DNA from: Leuctra nigra
Lineage: Eukaryota > Arthropoda > Insecta > Plecoptera > Leuctridae
Assembly: GCA_934045905.1 (NCBI GenBank)
Contig: OW203768.1
Span: 6,104,316-6,168,315, forward strand
Length of the DNA: 64,000 bases
Direction of reading: 5' to 3'
A program made the translations under genes and the position numbers. The notes under the pieces were generated by a model. The model did no database searches. It was not told the origin of the DNA and worked only from the letters and a program-made list of their open reading frames with translations. Below, piece by piece: positions 43,441-57,100 of the stretch (positions are counted from its first letter, which is position 1; each line of letters begins with the position of its first letter).

Positions 43441-46400
43441 TCATTATTAAGTATGTGTTCACAAGTAAGATTCAGTCAATGTTCTAAACATTAGTTGTCT
43501 TTGTGAAATAGTTATTTCGGTAAATCGTCGTCGAATTTGGCCGTCCGGCTGTCCGACGTCTCCCATAGACCAGTGTTTTAATGAATTATCCAATCATACA
43601 GTCCAAGCCATGAGATTTTTCACCGGCTACAATGACTGATGTTTGGGAGGGGGGAGGGGGGGCTAAACGGGGGGTAAGAAAATAGAATTACTTCCCACGC
43701 TTTACAATATGTAGGTGAATACCGAGACCTAGAACTTTGTTTTAACAAAGGGACTGTGCGACTAACAAAAAATGCTTCAATTCATTTTATTGCTCATTTT
43801 TTATCTGAAGGTTTTTGTACATACTGGCTTGAAGTGGAACAAAAATGGCGCAAATCTTTGGACTTCTTTACTATAGACTTTCTTTACTTGTACTAAACGC
43901 TTTGTTTTGAATACATCTTCTTTTCAATATTTCAGTAGTCATAAAAAAAAATTATTTCCCTGTCAATAACTTTCGAAAAAAATTAACATTTCCATTGACC
44001 TTTTAGGAAGAAATCCACATTTTTGCAACTATATTTGTTCACTAAAAGTCTGATTGTACAACCTGTGTTAATGCTGTAAAGTAGACCTAGAGTTGGTGAC
44101 AGGCAAAGATGAATCCGCTTTACCATTGCCAGGAATAGAGCGGCCCATGCTAGAGTGGGTTCATCTTTGCCTGTCACCGACCATATAGCCTGTTCACTGT
44201 TCAAGACATAATGAAATGAACAGACACAATAATGAAGCGAACCGTTTGTTCGCGTGATGACCAAATGGGCAACCCTATGCTTAACGTGAAATAGTTAACG
44301 TGCTAAAACTTGACCTCACACCGCTAACCATAGATCTAAACTCCGCTAAACACGTGCTTGTAGTCATTTCAATTCCAAATTGTATCATCTTATTTATTAA
44401 AATATTGTTTACCTAATGCCAAAGCAAGTGCAAGGGAGACGCATTGTTAAATCAATTTTATTAGGAACTAGGAATTGGTCTCTTCGTCTGGAAGGGTGTC
44501 GATGAATTTTATAAATACAATTTCTTGCATCAAGGATTATGTATAAATAAATCAGCAATACTGGCAGCCCTTTCAGAAAAACTTTGTTTAAATTATAAAT
44601 ATTTTATGTAGATGCATAAATGACATGTTCTGATTTTCAATGTCATGCAGTAAGGTTAATGTTGATTCAACGTGATGTCGAAACGTAAAGAGAATCATGT
44701 CGATTCAATAAGCGTTCGGAAGTGTCCACCGAGTGGATAGAATAATAACATGTCGCAAGTCAATTTCCATCATCTCTTTTTTGCCTTTACTTCCTCGAAG
44801 TAGTCAACTTGTTACGCAACTCTATGATTATGTCGTGCTCAACTGTTTTTAGCTTTCCTAGTTCCTAGTAAAGATGAAAACAATGTGTCGCTTGATTCTT
44901 GGTTCGATGAAATTTGTGCGCCATTTGGGGGAGCAAATAATTTCCTTACATTTTGATCACTATTGTTCACACTCTATTTAAACCCCTGTCACACCTGTGA
45001 AATTTGTTGCTTTACAGTGTTTTCTATTTCTATTTCATAGTAAGAAATCTCAAGTTTTAATATTTTAGAATTTAATTTCGTTGATTTACAGCATTTCAAG
45101 ATTGTTAACGTAATTACCTACTACGTATTGAAGAAGAAAACACTGCAGTTTACGAATTTTTAAAAATACTCCTGCTTTAAAATATGGAAATTTCTCATGA
45201 ACTTTAAGAGATAGAGTGTAATAGATGGATCATGGTTGAAAGAAATGTACTTGTATGGTATAACTCACATGAAATCGAGGTGGTATCAATCTGATTGCAA
45301 TGTTTACCATTGAACTAGACAAGCCAAGTAATGAGTGACTAGTGTAGATGGCTCTCTAAATACTCATCGGGTTCATTCACAATGCGTATATGTTGCTAAT
45401 TTCATAGCTATTTATTTGGCAAATCGAGACAATCGATTTCGTCTTCCTTCTAACTTACCGTAATATTTGCATTGTAAATGAGCCTTGAAGTGTATGTCTG
45501 TATCAAGTTAGTGAATGGATTCGAAGAGGCTTTAACTGGATACCTAGTTAAAACACAGTGGAGAAACTGGCACTATTTCATCCTGTGCTTCATTGATACA
45601 GACAGGGCCTGGTGCAGCAATGTCAATTTGGGATAAAACTTTGAAGAGAGTAAAGAAACAAAACAAATATTTTAGACATTACAATTAATTTTGTACCATA
45701 ACTGCATTTTTTTGGTCGAGTGACAACTTGCTAATATTTCAGCAATGTCTCTGATTTGTTTCTTATAAAATCAAATGATATCACTGCACCAGGTCTTCGA
45801 AAGGGATATACCTATATTTCGACATAACTTTTTCAAAACTATTCGAAAGAAAATCGTTCTATAGGGATTCCTGTATTTTCTTGTATAATTCAGCAGTCAC
45901 ATTTTCTGCGTTTCGAAGACAATACAGGAATCGTTTTTGTCCAACATTGTTTTGAAATAAGATGTCTAAATAGTGTGTTGTCCATTTAATGATACAGAGC
46001 ACCAAATGAAAAGAGTAAATAAGGTAAAATTACTATAAGAGGATGCCACTAAGAATATAGTGTAGCCAACCTAGATTGGAATGCTGATTCGTTTCTTCCG
46101 ACCAAGGAGGAATAGCAAAATGTGGCATCGACTTATCGTAATTTTACCGTAAATAATATGTTATGTGACCGCACGTGTATAATGAAATTGCGTATGATAA
46201 TGAAACTTGCAATACCGTCTTGTCAAAGCTAAAACACATTCGCACTCGCTCTGAATAAGTTTCCGAAGAATTACTCCAACGTAATCAAACTCAATTCATA
46301 TCTTGGCTTCCCACAAGGTGTCTAATGTGAAAGAAGGCTAAGCTTATTTACTACATTCCACCCCTATCATTACAACTACCCCTAGAGGTAAAACACAAAT

Positions 46401-46957
46401 GCATGTGTTTTCAAACACTTAATAATATGATAACTGCTTGCTCTGCCATGCTTTCCCAGTCAAAGTCATTGCATCGTAGAGTATTTTGCAAGCGAACAGC
46501 GTTGTGTGATCAAGAAGTACTCTGATCTGGGAGAGGAAGCAAAGTTTGTAAGCTGACTGACCCTTCGTGTCATATTAAAAATGGCAGTTGAGGAAAACAA
46601 TTTTATGATAATGGTTATTTATGTTGCATTGCAGCAAATACTGTCTGATGGAGGTGGTGAACATGGAATAAACACCCTTATTGTTATTCCAAGTGTCAAG
46701 TTGTTTCATGTCCAATCATTTTAATTGGTTCCATTCCTTATCCCTCATGTCATGTTCCAAGTTGCACAGGAAAAACTTGGGAATGTGTATGAAAAATACC
46801 CACCTACTTATTTTCCGTAGAAATATTTAAATTGCTTTAGTGCTTGAAGTGATCATTGAATTTGAAGTAATTTTTTCAAAACTTTAGGAACTGTTCAATT
46901 AGATGAATGTGTACTCAAAATTTAAACAGACTGTTAATTTCATACATTAATTTGTCC
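43441..46957. other. Gene-free stretch with small inverted repeats
   Basis: Holds a hairpin at 44095-44178 (GGTGACAGGCAAAGATGAA and complement). A foldback lies at about 46019-46155 (AGGTAAAATTACTATAAGAG...GATGCCAC against GTGGCATCGACTTATCGTAA). Around 45607-45800 is a weak one (GGCCTGGTGCAG and CTGCACCAGGTC). No gene is seen. Confidence 0.5.
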
Positions 46958-48004
46958 TTAAGGTGCTGCCAGCGCGAGCGATTTTGCTGCGTTTTGTAGA
47001 CACTTTTTGCGATACGATTGGAGACGAAATGGGTAGACCAAATGATTTGAAATTTTAATCGTGATTAGATAAAAGACAAACTTAGGGTTATCCCTTGGTA
47101 CATTTTTTATTTTTTGTTTAGTTAATTAGTAATAATTAGTGGATTTGGGGTGAAAAATTAGCTATTTTCTTATCTCCCTGGGCGCCGTATAAAATTAAAT
47201 TTCAAAAATGTGCCAAGGGATAACCCTAAGTTTGTCTTTCATCTAATCATGATTAAAATTTGAGATCAATTGGTTTACGGGTTTTGTCTCCAATCGTATC
47301 GCAAATTTTATCGTTTTGCGCGGTTTTGTTGAATAACCGGCGCCTAATTAACGATGCAATAAGCAAAAATTTAAAAGGGCTACTAATATACAATCAGACT
47401 GATCATGTGAACATCCTGTAAAAGTAACGCTCACTTATGAAACAATTTTTCTCTCTCAATTTTCTAAAACGACCGAGCGCTAGTATCACCTTAAGGTGAT
47501 GCTAGCGCTCGGCCGTTTTAGAAAATTAAGAGAGAAAAATTGCTTTATAAGTGGGTGTATTACTTTGATAGGATGTTCACATGATCAGTCTGATCGTTTA
47601 TTAGTAGCACTTTTTCATTTTTATTTGGTGCCTTGTTAATTAGGCGCCGTTTATTCAGCAAAACCGCGCAAAACGACACAATTTCCGATACGATTGGAGA
47701 CCAAATCCGTTGACCTATTGATCTCAAATTTAATTCATGATTAGATGAAAGAGAAACGAGGGTTATCACTTCGAACATTTTTGAAATTTCATTTTATACG
47801 GCACCCAGAGTGACAAGAAATAGCTAATTTTTCACCAAAAATCCACTAATTATTAGATTACTAATTAACGAAACAAAAAATAAAAATGTTCCAAGGGATA
47901 ACCCTAAGTTTGTCTTTTATCTAATCACGATTAAAATTTCAAATCATTTCGTCTCCAACCATATCCAAAAAAGTGCCCACAAAATGCAGCAAAATCACTT
48001 TTAA
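46958..48004. mobile_element. Two inverted TTAA-flanked MITEs forming a 1-kb palindrome
   Basis: TTAA stands at 46958-46961, 47491-47494 and 48001-48004. Element 1 (46962-47490) begins GGTGCTGCCAGCGCGAGCG and ends CGAGCGCTAGTATCACC. Element 2 (47495-48000) begins GGTGATGCTAGCGCTCGG and has a worn right end. They are reverse complements of each other around 47492/47493. Inside each arm GGGTTATCCCTTGG faces CCAAGGGATAACCC, so each element is itself a foldback. TTAA flanks are typical of piggyBac-type elements. Confidence 0.8.
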
Positions 48005-49065
48005 TGCAAGCAAAATAGCACTTTTCCAAAAACAATGTTCATGTTTTTAATTGACCACGTGAAAAGCACATTCTTAATATTTAATCCTTCAGACTTGCTC
48101 AATTCATTTTATTATTAGCTGCTAGAATCTTCCGCAGAACTTATTTGACAGGTCGAGAGATTGGCCCACTAAGCTCAAGGTAATTACTGTGTCATTAATC
48201 ATTTTTAAAACACAAAACTAGGGCTCAAATAGAAATTGTCGCTCTACTTGCCAATGACAAACGCAAAACAGGATGAAAAGATTATTAAAACATATTGGCG
48301 GGAGCTACCACGTTTGGTACTCCCTATATGTTAAAATTAAAACCCTATTACATTGACATTCTACTTCAAACACATTATAAAACTTTGTGAACTTCTTTGA
48401 ACAGTGATGAAGAGATAAATGTATTTGGTTATTTAATTTAAATTTAAATTAAACTTTTAATTAAATTTCCCCTTTATTTGGGGAAAATACACTCTCAAAA
48501 CCCTTTGTGTGCAGTAGTGCGGTCAATACCGGGATTAATATTTTTAATAATGGGGGATTGTAATTATCTTAAAAAGGTTAATAAAAAGCTCTAGTTTGTA
48601 CATAGCGATTGCATTTAATATAGGTATATTATCAAATGTAATGAACAGCATTGAAACAGAGTAATTACCCGACAAAGAGAATAAAACATAATTAATTTCT
48701 TTCTGTGATTCCATGAAGCTGAAAAACGAGACACAATTGAAAGTGAATTGTCACATCACAACTATAATTCATAAACATAATTCTCAAATGTTTTACGTAT
48801 AATCTCGGAAACAGGTAGTTGCTGGCCTTGAGAGAGGGAGCTTTATTTCCTACAGTACACCGTATGTACCTATGTAGTAAACTACATACGCAATACGCAT
48901 GCATGATTTTAATTGCGGTACAGTTCATACATATGTACTTGCAGCTGGGTTTGATTTTGACAAAATACAATTTCAAACTTCATATGCATAAGTTTGATTA
49001 CTATAAATCAACAAAAAATTGTTTTTGTAGAATTTTGTTGCATATTTCCACAAATAATGATAGGA
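48005..49065. other. Gene-free stretch
   Basis: AT-rich; no recognised ORF or repeat. Confidence 0.4.
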
Positions 49066-49378
49066 TGCCGGTACCAGTGCGCGGACGGGCACCAGTGCGG
49101 GGACAGTAAAATTTCAAATGCTTGGAATTAAGAAATAATATGCTCTTTCATTGTTTGAAGGCTTTCTACTCTAGGAAACCTTCAAACAATGAAAATCTTA
49201 TTTAAGATAAGATACATAATTTAAGATATTTCTAATTTTTAGAAAAAATATTTACTTTGATTGTTTGAATTTTTTCTATAAGTAAGGTATAGGAAACCTT
49301 GAAACAATAAAAATCATCTTATTTCCTAATTCCAAGCATTTAAAATTAGAGTGTCCGCGCACTGGTACCGGCACCCTA
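49066..49378. repeat. Foldback element, about 310 bp
   Basis: Outer arms GATGCCGGTACCAGTGCGCG and CGCGCACTGGTACCGGCACC, then AATGCTTGGAATTA(A)GAAATAA and its complement. Two inner hairpins follow (CATTGTTTGAAGG/CCTTCAAACAATG at 49151-49192, and ATTGTTTGAA near 49260-49310). Confidence 0.85.
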
Positions 49379-50640
49379 CAGCAAACACGGCCAAGATCTG
49401 GCTTTATGATGTCAAGACCACAAACACACAAACGACTTTTGGTTGATCAACTTGGTTCTGCACACGACCAGAACCATTGTTCAAGTTGCAAGTCTGCATG
49501 GGCATTTACATTACAAACAAGTTTACCCAGATGTTTTGTGAACCCGGTATAATAGTATTGCTCTTCGGTCACCTTGGACGGAAAATGAAATGAAATGAAA
49601 ATATGCAAACTTCCAGTTAGCAAGTAAGTCAGATTTAACTTACTTTTTAACTGCTATGGTTATTTTATTTTGTCATGACCAACCTCACACAAATTCAGTT
49701 TAGCGTAAAACGTCATCTCTTTCAAATACAGCTAACTACATAGGTACACTTTTCAGTGAATGCTCATAAATATTGGCACATATGAACATTCTAAAGACAT
49801 TTAAACTAGCCCATAGCAGTGGTAGAAAGGTGGTGCTGGGACGAGATAGCTCGCCCATAGCAGTTACAAGGTTAATAGCGAGATCAAGAGAACATAGAGA
49901 CAAACATACAAGGTTAAGTCCTGCGTCTGCAGTAACAGACACAAACATATAACATCGAGCACGATATCAGTTGCAGAAAATATAAACTGGAGTAAAATAT
50001 CAGAGATTCATAATATAATATGTAACAAAAAGTATTCCCGCCTGTTATCGAAGCGGGAATCAGAAAACTTATTGTAACAGATGCTACTACTATTCATCAG
50101 AGTGAACATCGAATCCATCGAATCCACAATATTATACTAAATCTTCCAAACAATAGCACAACACAACATTTAAGCAAAGGTAGGTACTATAACAAAAGTA
50201 CACCACACTCTCAATTCACCGGTTTCATCGACAAACCCGTTACACACTCTTGTTTCATACGTAATGCCAGAAAAATCAGTTTTGGACGACGGAAATTGCC
50301 AAAACTGACTAATGATTGAATTTCAAATAAATTAAATTAAGGTACCACTGAACCTGTTGAGTACCTACACGATAGTGGTTCAATTATATTATCTACTTGT
50401 TAAATTTGTTATACAGATAATATTATATTATTACTTGCTCAATTTGTTATATTCTAAAAAATCATCTGATTAGAAAAATACTAGCACCAGAAACATCATT
50501 ATGAAATAAAAGAAAGAAGCAAGTGTCAATGCCCCACAACTAATCATAGTTTCGAAACCAAGAAATATGGTAACCACTACATTTCATGAATAACAAAACC
50601 TTAAAAAATTAAATGTTGAAAATGACTTAAAAATAATTCT
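49379..50640. other. Gene-free stretch downstream of the THAP gene
   Basis: AT-rich. The open frames have no known motif. No clear poly(A) signal for the THAP gene was identified close to its stop. Confidence 0.4.
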
Positions 50641-50661
50641 AACAGTACCTTTAACGTCCCT

Positions 50662-50740
50662 GTCAACTAATCGTGATACCTGCTTGGCATGGCCAGGGAT
50701 AGGCCAGCCAATGCTAAGCAGGTATCACGATTAGTTGTCA
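50662..50740. repeat. 79-bp hairpin
   Basis: GTCAACTAATCGTGATACCT plus GCTT pairs with AAGCAGGTATCACGATTAGTTGTCAC; the loop is about 30 bp with GGCCAG/GGCC inside. It has the size of a miRNA precursor but is more likely a short MITE, as such palindromes are frequent here. Confidence 0.6.
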
Positions 50741-50918
50741 CGGACTCTACCTATATAACTTTTGTTAACAAGAACCACACCCATAATACTTATTCTTTTC
50801 TTTGGTATCTTCATACAAGATCCAAATTATTATCATACATACCTACAATTGGCATAAAACCAACCGATGCACAGCAAAGGACTGAAACAAGAGTTTGAAA
50901 CATGAATGAGGACTCTGC

Positions 50919-51147
50919 TCACGAATTCTGCTCGGCCATGAAATGTTGACCGAAGTTCTCGAACGTCGATGACTCGAACACTTGGTTGTAGAGCGGCAGG
51001 TTCGAGGCCTTCTCGGCTTGCTGCAGCGCTCGGATCTGCGCGGACTTGGCCAGTTCTCCGAGGCGAAGACGGTTGATGAGGAGTCGAGCGGCCGAGAGCT
51101 GTCTACGCGTGTCGGTGAGTTCGTTTTCCAGGGACATGATGCGATTG
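50919..51147 (-). CDS. THAP gene exon 5 (terminal)
   Basis: Acceptor GATTCCAG. It encodes NRIMSLENELTDTRRQLSAA...LRLGELAKSAQIRALQQ, a coiled coil, and ends GQHFMAEQNS with TGA at 50919-50921. Confidence 0.9.
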
Positions 51148-54100
51148 CTGGAATCATGTCATTATAAATGATTTTAACACATAAAGGCACACTAATTTGC
51201 ATTAGTTTGACAGACAAATATTTTAGGTAATTTTTGCTACATGTACTACATGTAACATACTCATAGTGTTTTTACTTTTTTTGGAATTCAATACTTTTAT
51301 ACCTACTCAAAGAGTAAATTTATGTAGGTACCTACCTATATACATTTTTTATTAGCAAACCTCGAATAGTTAGGTACGTAAGGTGGCTGTTAGAAGCTAG
51401 ACTATTGAGCAACCGTGCCTAGTAGGTACCTACTGTAAAGGTGATGTCATGGAATCAGCCACCTATGGTTATGAGGGGCTAACAAACTAACTAGAACTCG
51501 CAGAAACTTCACAATTTCGGCGTTGGACTTCTTGGAACTATTTGATTTTTCTATTCGCGACAGCTGATTTTTTAAACTGATAATTTTGGTCAGGATGTAA
51601 AACAATACCTACAAGAAAAATGTTACACACTACAGCCATCTTCACCAGTCACAAACCCAACCAATAATGACATCAGCAGATAAATGCAATGACATTCAAT
51701 TGTCATTCATAATGATGATGATGATGATAATGATGATGATGATGATGATGATAGATTCTCTGAGAGTTGCTATTTTATTAGCTACAACTGACAATATTTG
51801 AATTCACTTCTCCGGACATCATAAAAAATTACTAACATGAACCTAGGACCATTACTGGGGCGGATTGGCATCCCGTGTGACCTTGAAAACCATGTGTGTG
51901 ATAACGGAAATGCCGCGCTTTTATAACAGTTAAAAAAAAAACGAATCATTCAATAAAATGTCACACAAATTATCTCACACAATTCATTAATCTTTAAGGA
52001 AGACAGTGATGTATCTCAGACATCAACACGTTGCCTATGTGAGACATAGTGAATAAAGTGCTGAAGTGATATTTTTCTGTCGGCGCAAGTTTTAACATTT
52101 TTATCTAGTTCCTCGAGATATTAAACCTGTCAAAACAAGTATACTACATACATAGTGGATTTTAAAATACAATCACACAATGCTCTGCATTGTAATGAAG
52201 ACAATGATGCTACAAACATATCTCTCCAATATTTTATTGACGATGCAGCAAGAAAAGGCAACATTTCCCTCGTCAGTATCATACATGGCCAAATGCGTAC
52301 TGCATCAGCTACGTGGGTGACGTCATTAGGTTGCCAATCCCCCCAAGCTATCATCCTAGCATGAACACAGGAACTTACCGCGCTGAAGTCAGCTCAGCAT
52401 TTTCAATCCTCTCCGGCTTCCTGACCGACACAATCAGCGACCTCGACTGCGGTTGATACACCGCCTGTGGTTGCGTGGGCACCGTGAACAACTTCTGTAC
52501 TTCGAACTTGGACGCTGGCATCAGGTGGAACCCGGGCAGCGCAACCGACTTCGACGGGGCCGACACCGGAGTGAGCAGAATGGGTTCGGGAGACAGCGTT
52601 GCAGGTTCTGGAGCAAGCGCGGAAGGTTCCAGAGCCGGCGATGTTGATTCCGGAAGCTGGAGGGGGTCCGTGGCACAGAGGTATTGGTGGTCGTGGTTGA
52701 TGCCGTACGAACAAGCGTCGAAAGCAGCTGTAATAAGAATAACATGACTGACTTAACAGATCTGCTAGTGTCTAATGAATGGAAACCCTTTGCTTGGAAT
52801 ACATGATCTGTAAAACGCAGAGATACATTCAGAAGTTGTTTACCAGATTTCCATATCAACAGGTGGAAAATCAAGTGTGCGTTCTAATGTGTGAGAAGTG
52901 AGGACCATAAAGATTCTGACAGTGATATTACAAGCCCTTATAGGCCTTTATCCTTTATGCCCACCCTTGCAAGAAGACTTGTGATCATACTTGAGACAAA
53001 AAAAAATAACTTGACAAAATAAATGACATAACAATCAGTTTCTTGCGGTTGACTCGATAATTTGAGCATTACAGAAAACAGTGTTGTGTAAACTCAAATT
53101 ACGTTTATAAATGTAAGCGAGCCCTACTACCTACCTACCCATTAGACAGATTATTTTTATTTCTCATACCTAAATATTTACACTAGGCACTTGTGGCAGG
53201 TGTTTAGTGAATTTAGATTTTAAATAGATTTGGGGATTTCATAAGTGTGTTGATACTTGAATGAACTCTTACAAATTTGTCGGTTTTGTTTCAATGAAGC
53301 ATACCTCTATCATTAAAATAATTTGCAGAAGTACTTCTACTTGCGCTAAGTTGTTTCAAACTTACGTGGCTGTACAGGTCCCGCCCCAACAAACTGTTTC
53401 TTCAGCAACGAAGAGAGCACCGAAGTAGTTCGATATGTTTCATGTGACGTCGAAGGTGAAGAATCAGAGATGACCATTGATTCAACCTCCTCAACCTTAT
53501 TGTAAATAGTTTGATGTTGAGAAGCGCCGATGGCAATGGGATAAATCCCCGACTGCAGGTTGGTTGACGAGACGGGCTCAGTCTGCTGCGCATCAGGCAT
53601 CCACGTCGTTTTGTACGAAGCGTCCACGACTTGCACCTTCAACCGTCTATCTTGACACGTCGGATCCTGGATCCACAGGTGGTCCGCAGAGATGGCTCGT
53701 AGCTTAGGAGGGAGTTGGTCGCGAACAACGAACAAACTCCTTTGAGGAGACACGTCATCCTTTCCGGCCCAGATCGACACGTTCGTCAATTCCTGCTCGA
53801 CAAGATTAGTCTCGGGGGTGAGAAGAGATTCCATGAACTCGGGGGATAGGTCCATGTTCTCATCGAAGTCTTCACGAATCTTTGCAGCAGACTTTCGAAT
53901 TCTTCTTCTCTTTACAGGAACTGGTTTACCATTCTTTTGACCTGCTTTTGATCTTTTATAATGTTGAAGCCAGCGATCATCATCTGTGTAAGGGCTATTT
54001 AATTTGATGTAAGACGTCTTTCCAAGAGGAATGTTGAGTGATTTGTCAATGCGTTGTAACCTTATCACTGCATCCTTTAAGTCGTATTTGGAAGCAAGTT

Positions 54101-57100
54101 GTTCATACTGTTCGGCTGGAATCATGTGTACATCTCGCTTGCGTGCTCTTCGGAATTTGCGAAGTTCAAGATTAAATATGTGTGGCACTGCACTAGGTTT
54201 TAGCTTTTTGCAAATTGCTGTTGGGTCCTTATCATAATCTGAAACAATAAAGTCAATAATACGTAGGGCTGTGCGAGATTGACATTTTTCATGTCGAGCG
54301 AGATCGAGATTATTTCAAAAAAGTCGAGCGAGATCGAGCGAGATATTTTACCTTCGAGATCGAGAATATTCGAGCAAGATTATACTTTTTTAAAAATATT
54401 TTTTTTGGTGGAAGAGAAACACAATGCAAATTGTCCAGTCACACAAGAATAACATTTGATAAGTATGCAGAACTGTCTGCTTTATATATAAAACAATACA
54501 AATCAAATTTATGGACGATACAAAGAAAGTTAGCACACGTAGTCCTGTAAAAATAACAAAAAATTGGAAATCTTTATGGCTCTTAGCTGATATGCTCGAG
54601 ACTTGAAAATTCGAGATGGTAATTTGAACAAACGATCGAGATCGAGATGGAGTTTCATATTCGAGATTCGAGAACTTTCGAGACTTGCACAGCCCTAATA
54701 ATACGTTAGTTATAGCTCCCTTCAATGGAGGCGATCAAGTAGCTCACATTGTAAAGTTAATAACGTCAAACAAGGGATTGAATAGCATTACCTAGGTAGG
54801 TACACCTACGTAACTAGTTTATTTTGTAGAAATCAATTCAATTTATGTTATAAGCAGGAAATTATAAGAGACAAATTCAGCAAATTAGAAAAACATTCAA
54901 AATTAAGACATTCTTGAATAGAAAGGTAGGTACACCAGACAATTCATAAAACGGTATTTGAAAGAAATGGATTGTCCGAAAAAAAATGTGATGGCATCAT
55001 CCGATGAAGTCTATGCTTACTCGTCATCTACCTCTAGTAGGTGAGCTCTGATTTCATTGACAATAACAAGGATTGATTGTCAATTAACCTGACCAGCAGC
55101 CAATCTGTTTCGTTCAAATACCGTTTTATGATTTGTTGGGTGTACCTAGGTACTCTAAAATGAGTAGGTACATAATAATTAAACAAAACTGTTTGATCAT
55201 CAATTACAAGTCAAAGTCCAAAATGGACTTACCACTAAACACGAAATGTTTGTCGCAGATGCATTGGTTGTCTAGAGGCTGCCACGTAACAGGATAGTTC
55301 AAAGCTTTCCGCCACTCTTTCATCAGCTGCCGGTCCCTTACGGGGAATCTGAAACATGGAGTAAACATAATGTGGCCATAAACTAGGTCACTATGATCTC
55401 TTGATAAAGAATTAATTAGAAATATTATTGCTATTGAATTTGAAAGAATGTTTTTTTTATCATCTTGATTAGGGATGGCACCCGGTAAAATTTACCGGTT
55501 AAATGGTAAATTTTGTTTTTTTGATCCTCTCCAATGTATGAATGGAGATATCAAATTTTAAGTAAAAACTATAAGTAAACATCAGTGTGACAACATTAGC
55601 AGTTAGGCATATTTTACGTTGATTTTTGGTTGTCCTCAATCATTCAGAATGATAACTCCATCCATACCCTGCTGAAAAATCTTAGCAAGATCTTGCTAAG
55701 ATCTTGCCAAGATCTTAGCAAGATATTGTAAACAAGATCTTGCAAGAACTTAGCAAGATCTTGCAAGATCTTGTTTACAATATCTTGCTAAGATCTTGGC
55801 AAGATCTTAGCAAGATCTTGCAAGATCTTGGCAAGATCTTAGCAAGATCTTAGCAAGATCTTGTACATTTTGCTGCCAAAAAAACGTTAAAATTTCATAA
55901 AAAAATAAAATTTTCTATATTTATGAATACTCATTTGCATTCGGGAAACCTCTTCTGAAGTATTGGACAAGGTTTGATTACACATTTCAATTATAAAATC
56001 CCGTGGAACCGCCGTGTTTTGAACCTGCGATCTCGTGGTCCGTAGTCGAGCGTCTTACCGAGTAGGCCACCGGTGCAGACAAGACTTAGCTGCGCTAATA
56101 GTGATCATATTGAGTTTTCATATTTAAGTGAACATATTTATATTATTTAGTGGATCATTATATTGTTATTAACATGATAAAATAGGAGAAACGATAAATA
56201 TTAAGATTTATTTATAAAGTAAATTGATCTGTGATATTTCCCCATAAAATATATCAGCTCACGCTCTGTAGTATAATTACTATAGTTTATTTTACTAGGT
56301 GATGTGGTGCAAATTTTCTAAGTCAATGAAGTAAAAATTCTGTAGTTTATATACCTTACTACTACAAATACTGTAGTAAAAAGTCAATGTAAGATACTTC
56401 AGAATTTACTAAACTACAATATAAATCGGCTATAGTAAACATACTGTAGATTACACTTTTCTTTACTACAGATGAGATACTATAGATTTTCAATGAAGTA
56501 TATATACTACATATAGAACTTACTATAGCAAACTTATTCTGTCTGTAGTCAAAGTACTCTAGCTACATACTTCGAATTACTACAGTGAAGTACGTTCCCT
56601 ATAACTTTACTATAGAAAACTGCAGTATATATCTCAAGTAGTAAAAACACTATAGTACATACTTAGAATTATTATTATTATTTATTTATCAACAATTACT
56701 ACAGTAGGTCAAGTATATTTACTCCAGAGTAAAAAACAGTCTATTTCAGCGGTAGTAAAAATACTGTAGTTTATACTTTAGTTTACCACCGATACTGTAG
56801 AATTTACTTCAGTAATCTATGGTATTATGGAGTAAGTTTTTGCATGTACTTCAAGTACTATAGCACATACTATAGTTTACTACACGTTATTACATAATAC
56901 TTTGGAATACCTACTTCAAAATATACTATAGGAAATTTTCCTAAGGGCCTTAGCAAGATCTTGAAAAAATCTTGGTAAGATCTTGGCAAGATCTTGGCAA
57001 GATCTTGGCAAGATCTTGATTAGGTCTTGTCAAGATCTTGATAAGATCTTATCAAGATATTACCAAGATCTTGGTAAGATCTTGGCAAGATCTTGGTAAG

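Noticed and set aside
52403..52874. Alternative minus frames over THAP exon 4
   Set aside because: They contradict the splice phases of exons 3 and 5; only the frame with PAFDACSYG...ENAELTSAR joins both sides.
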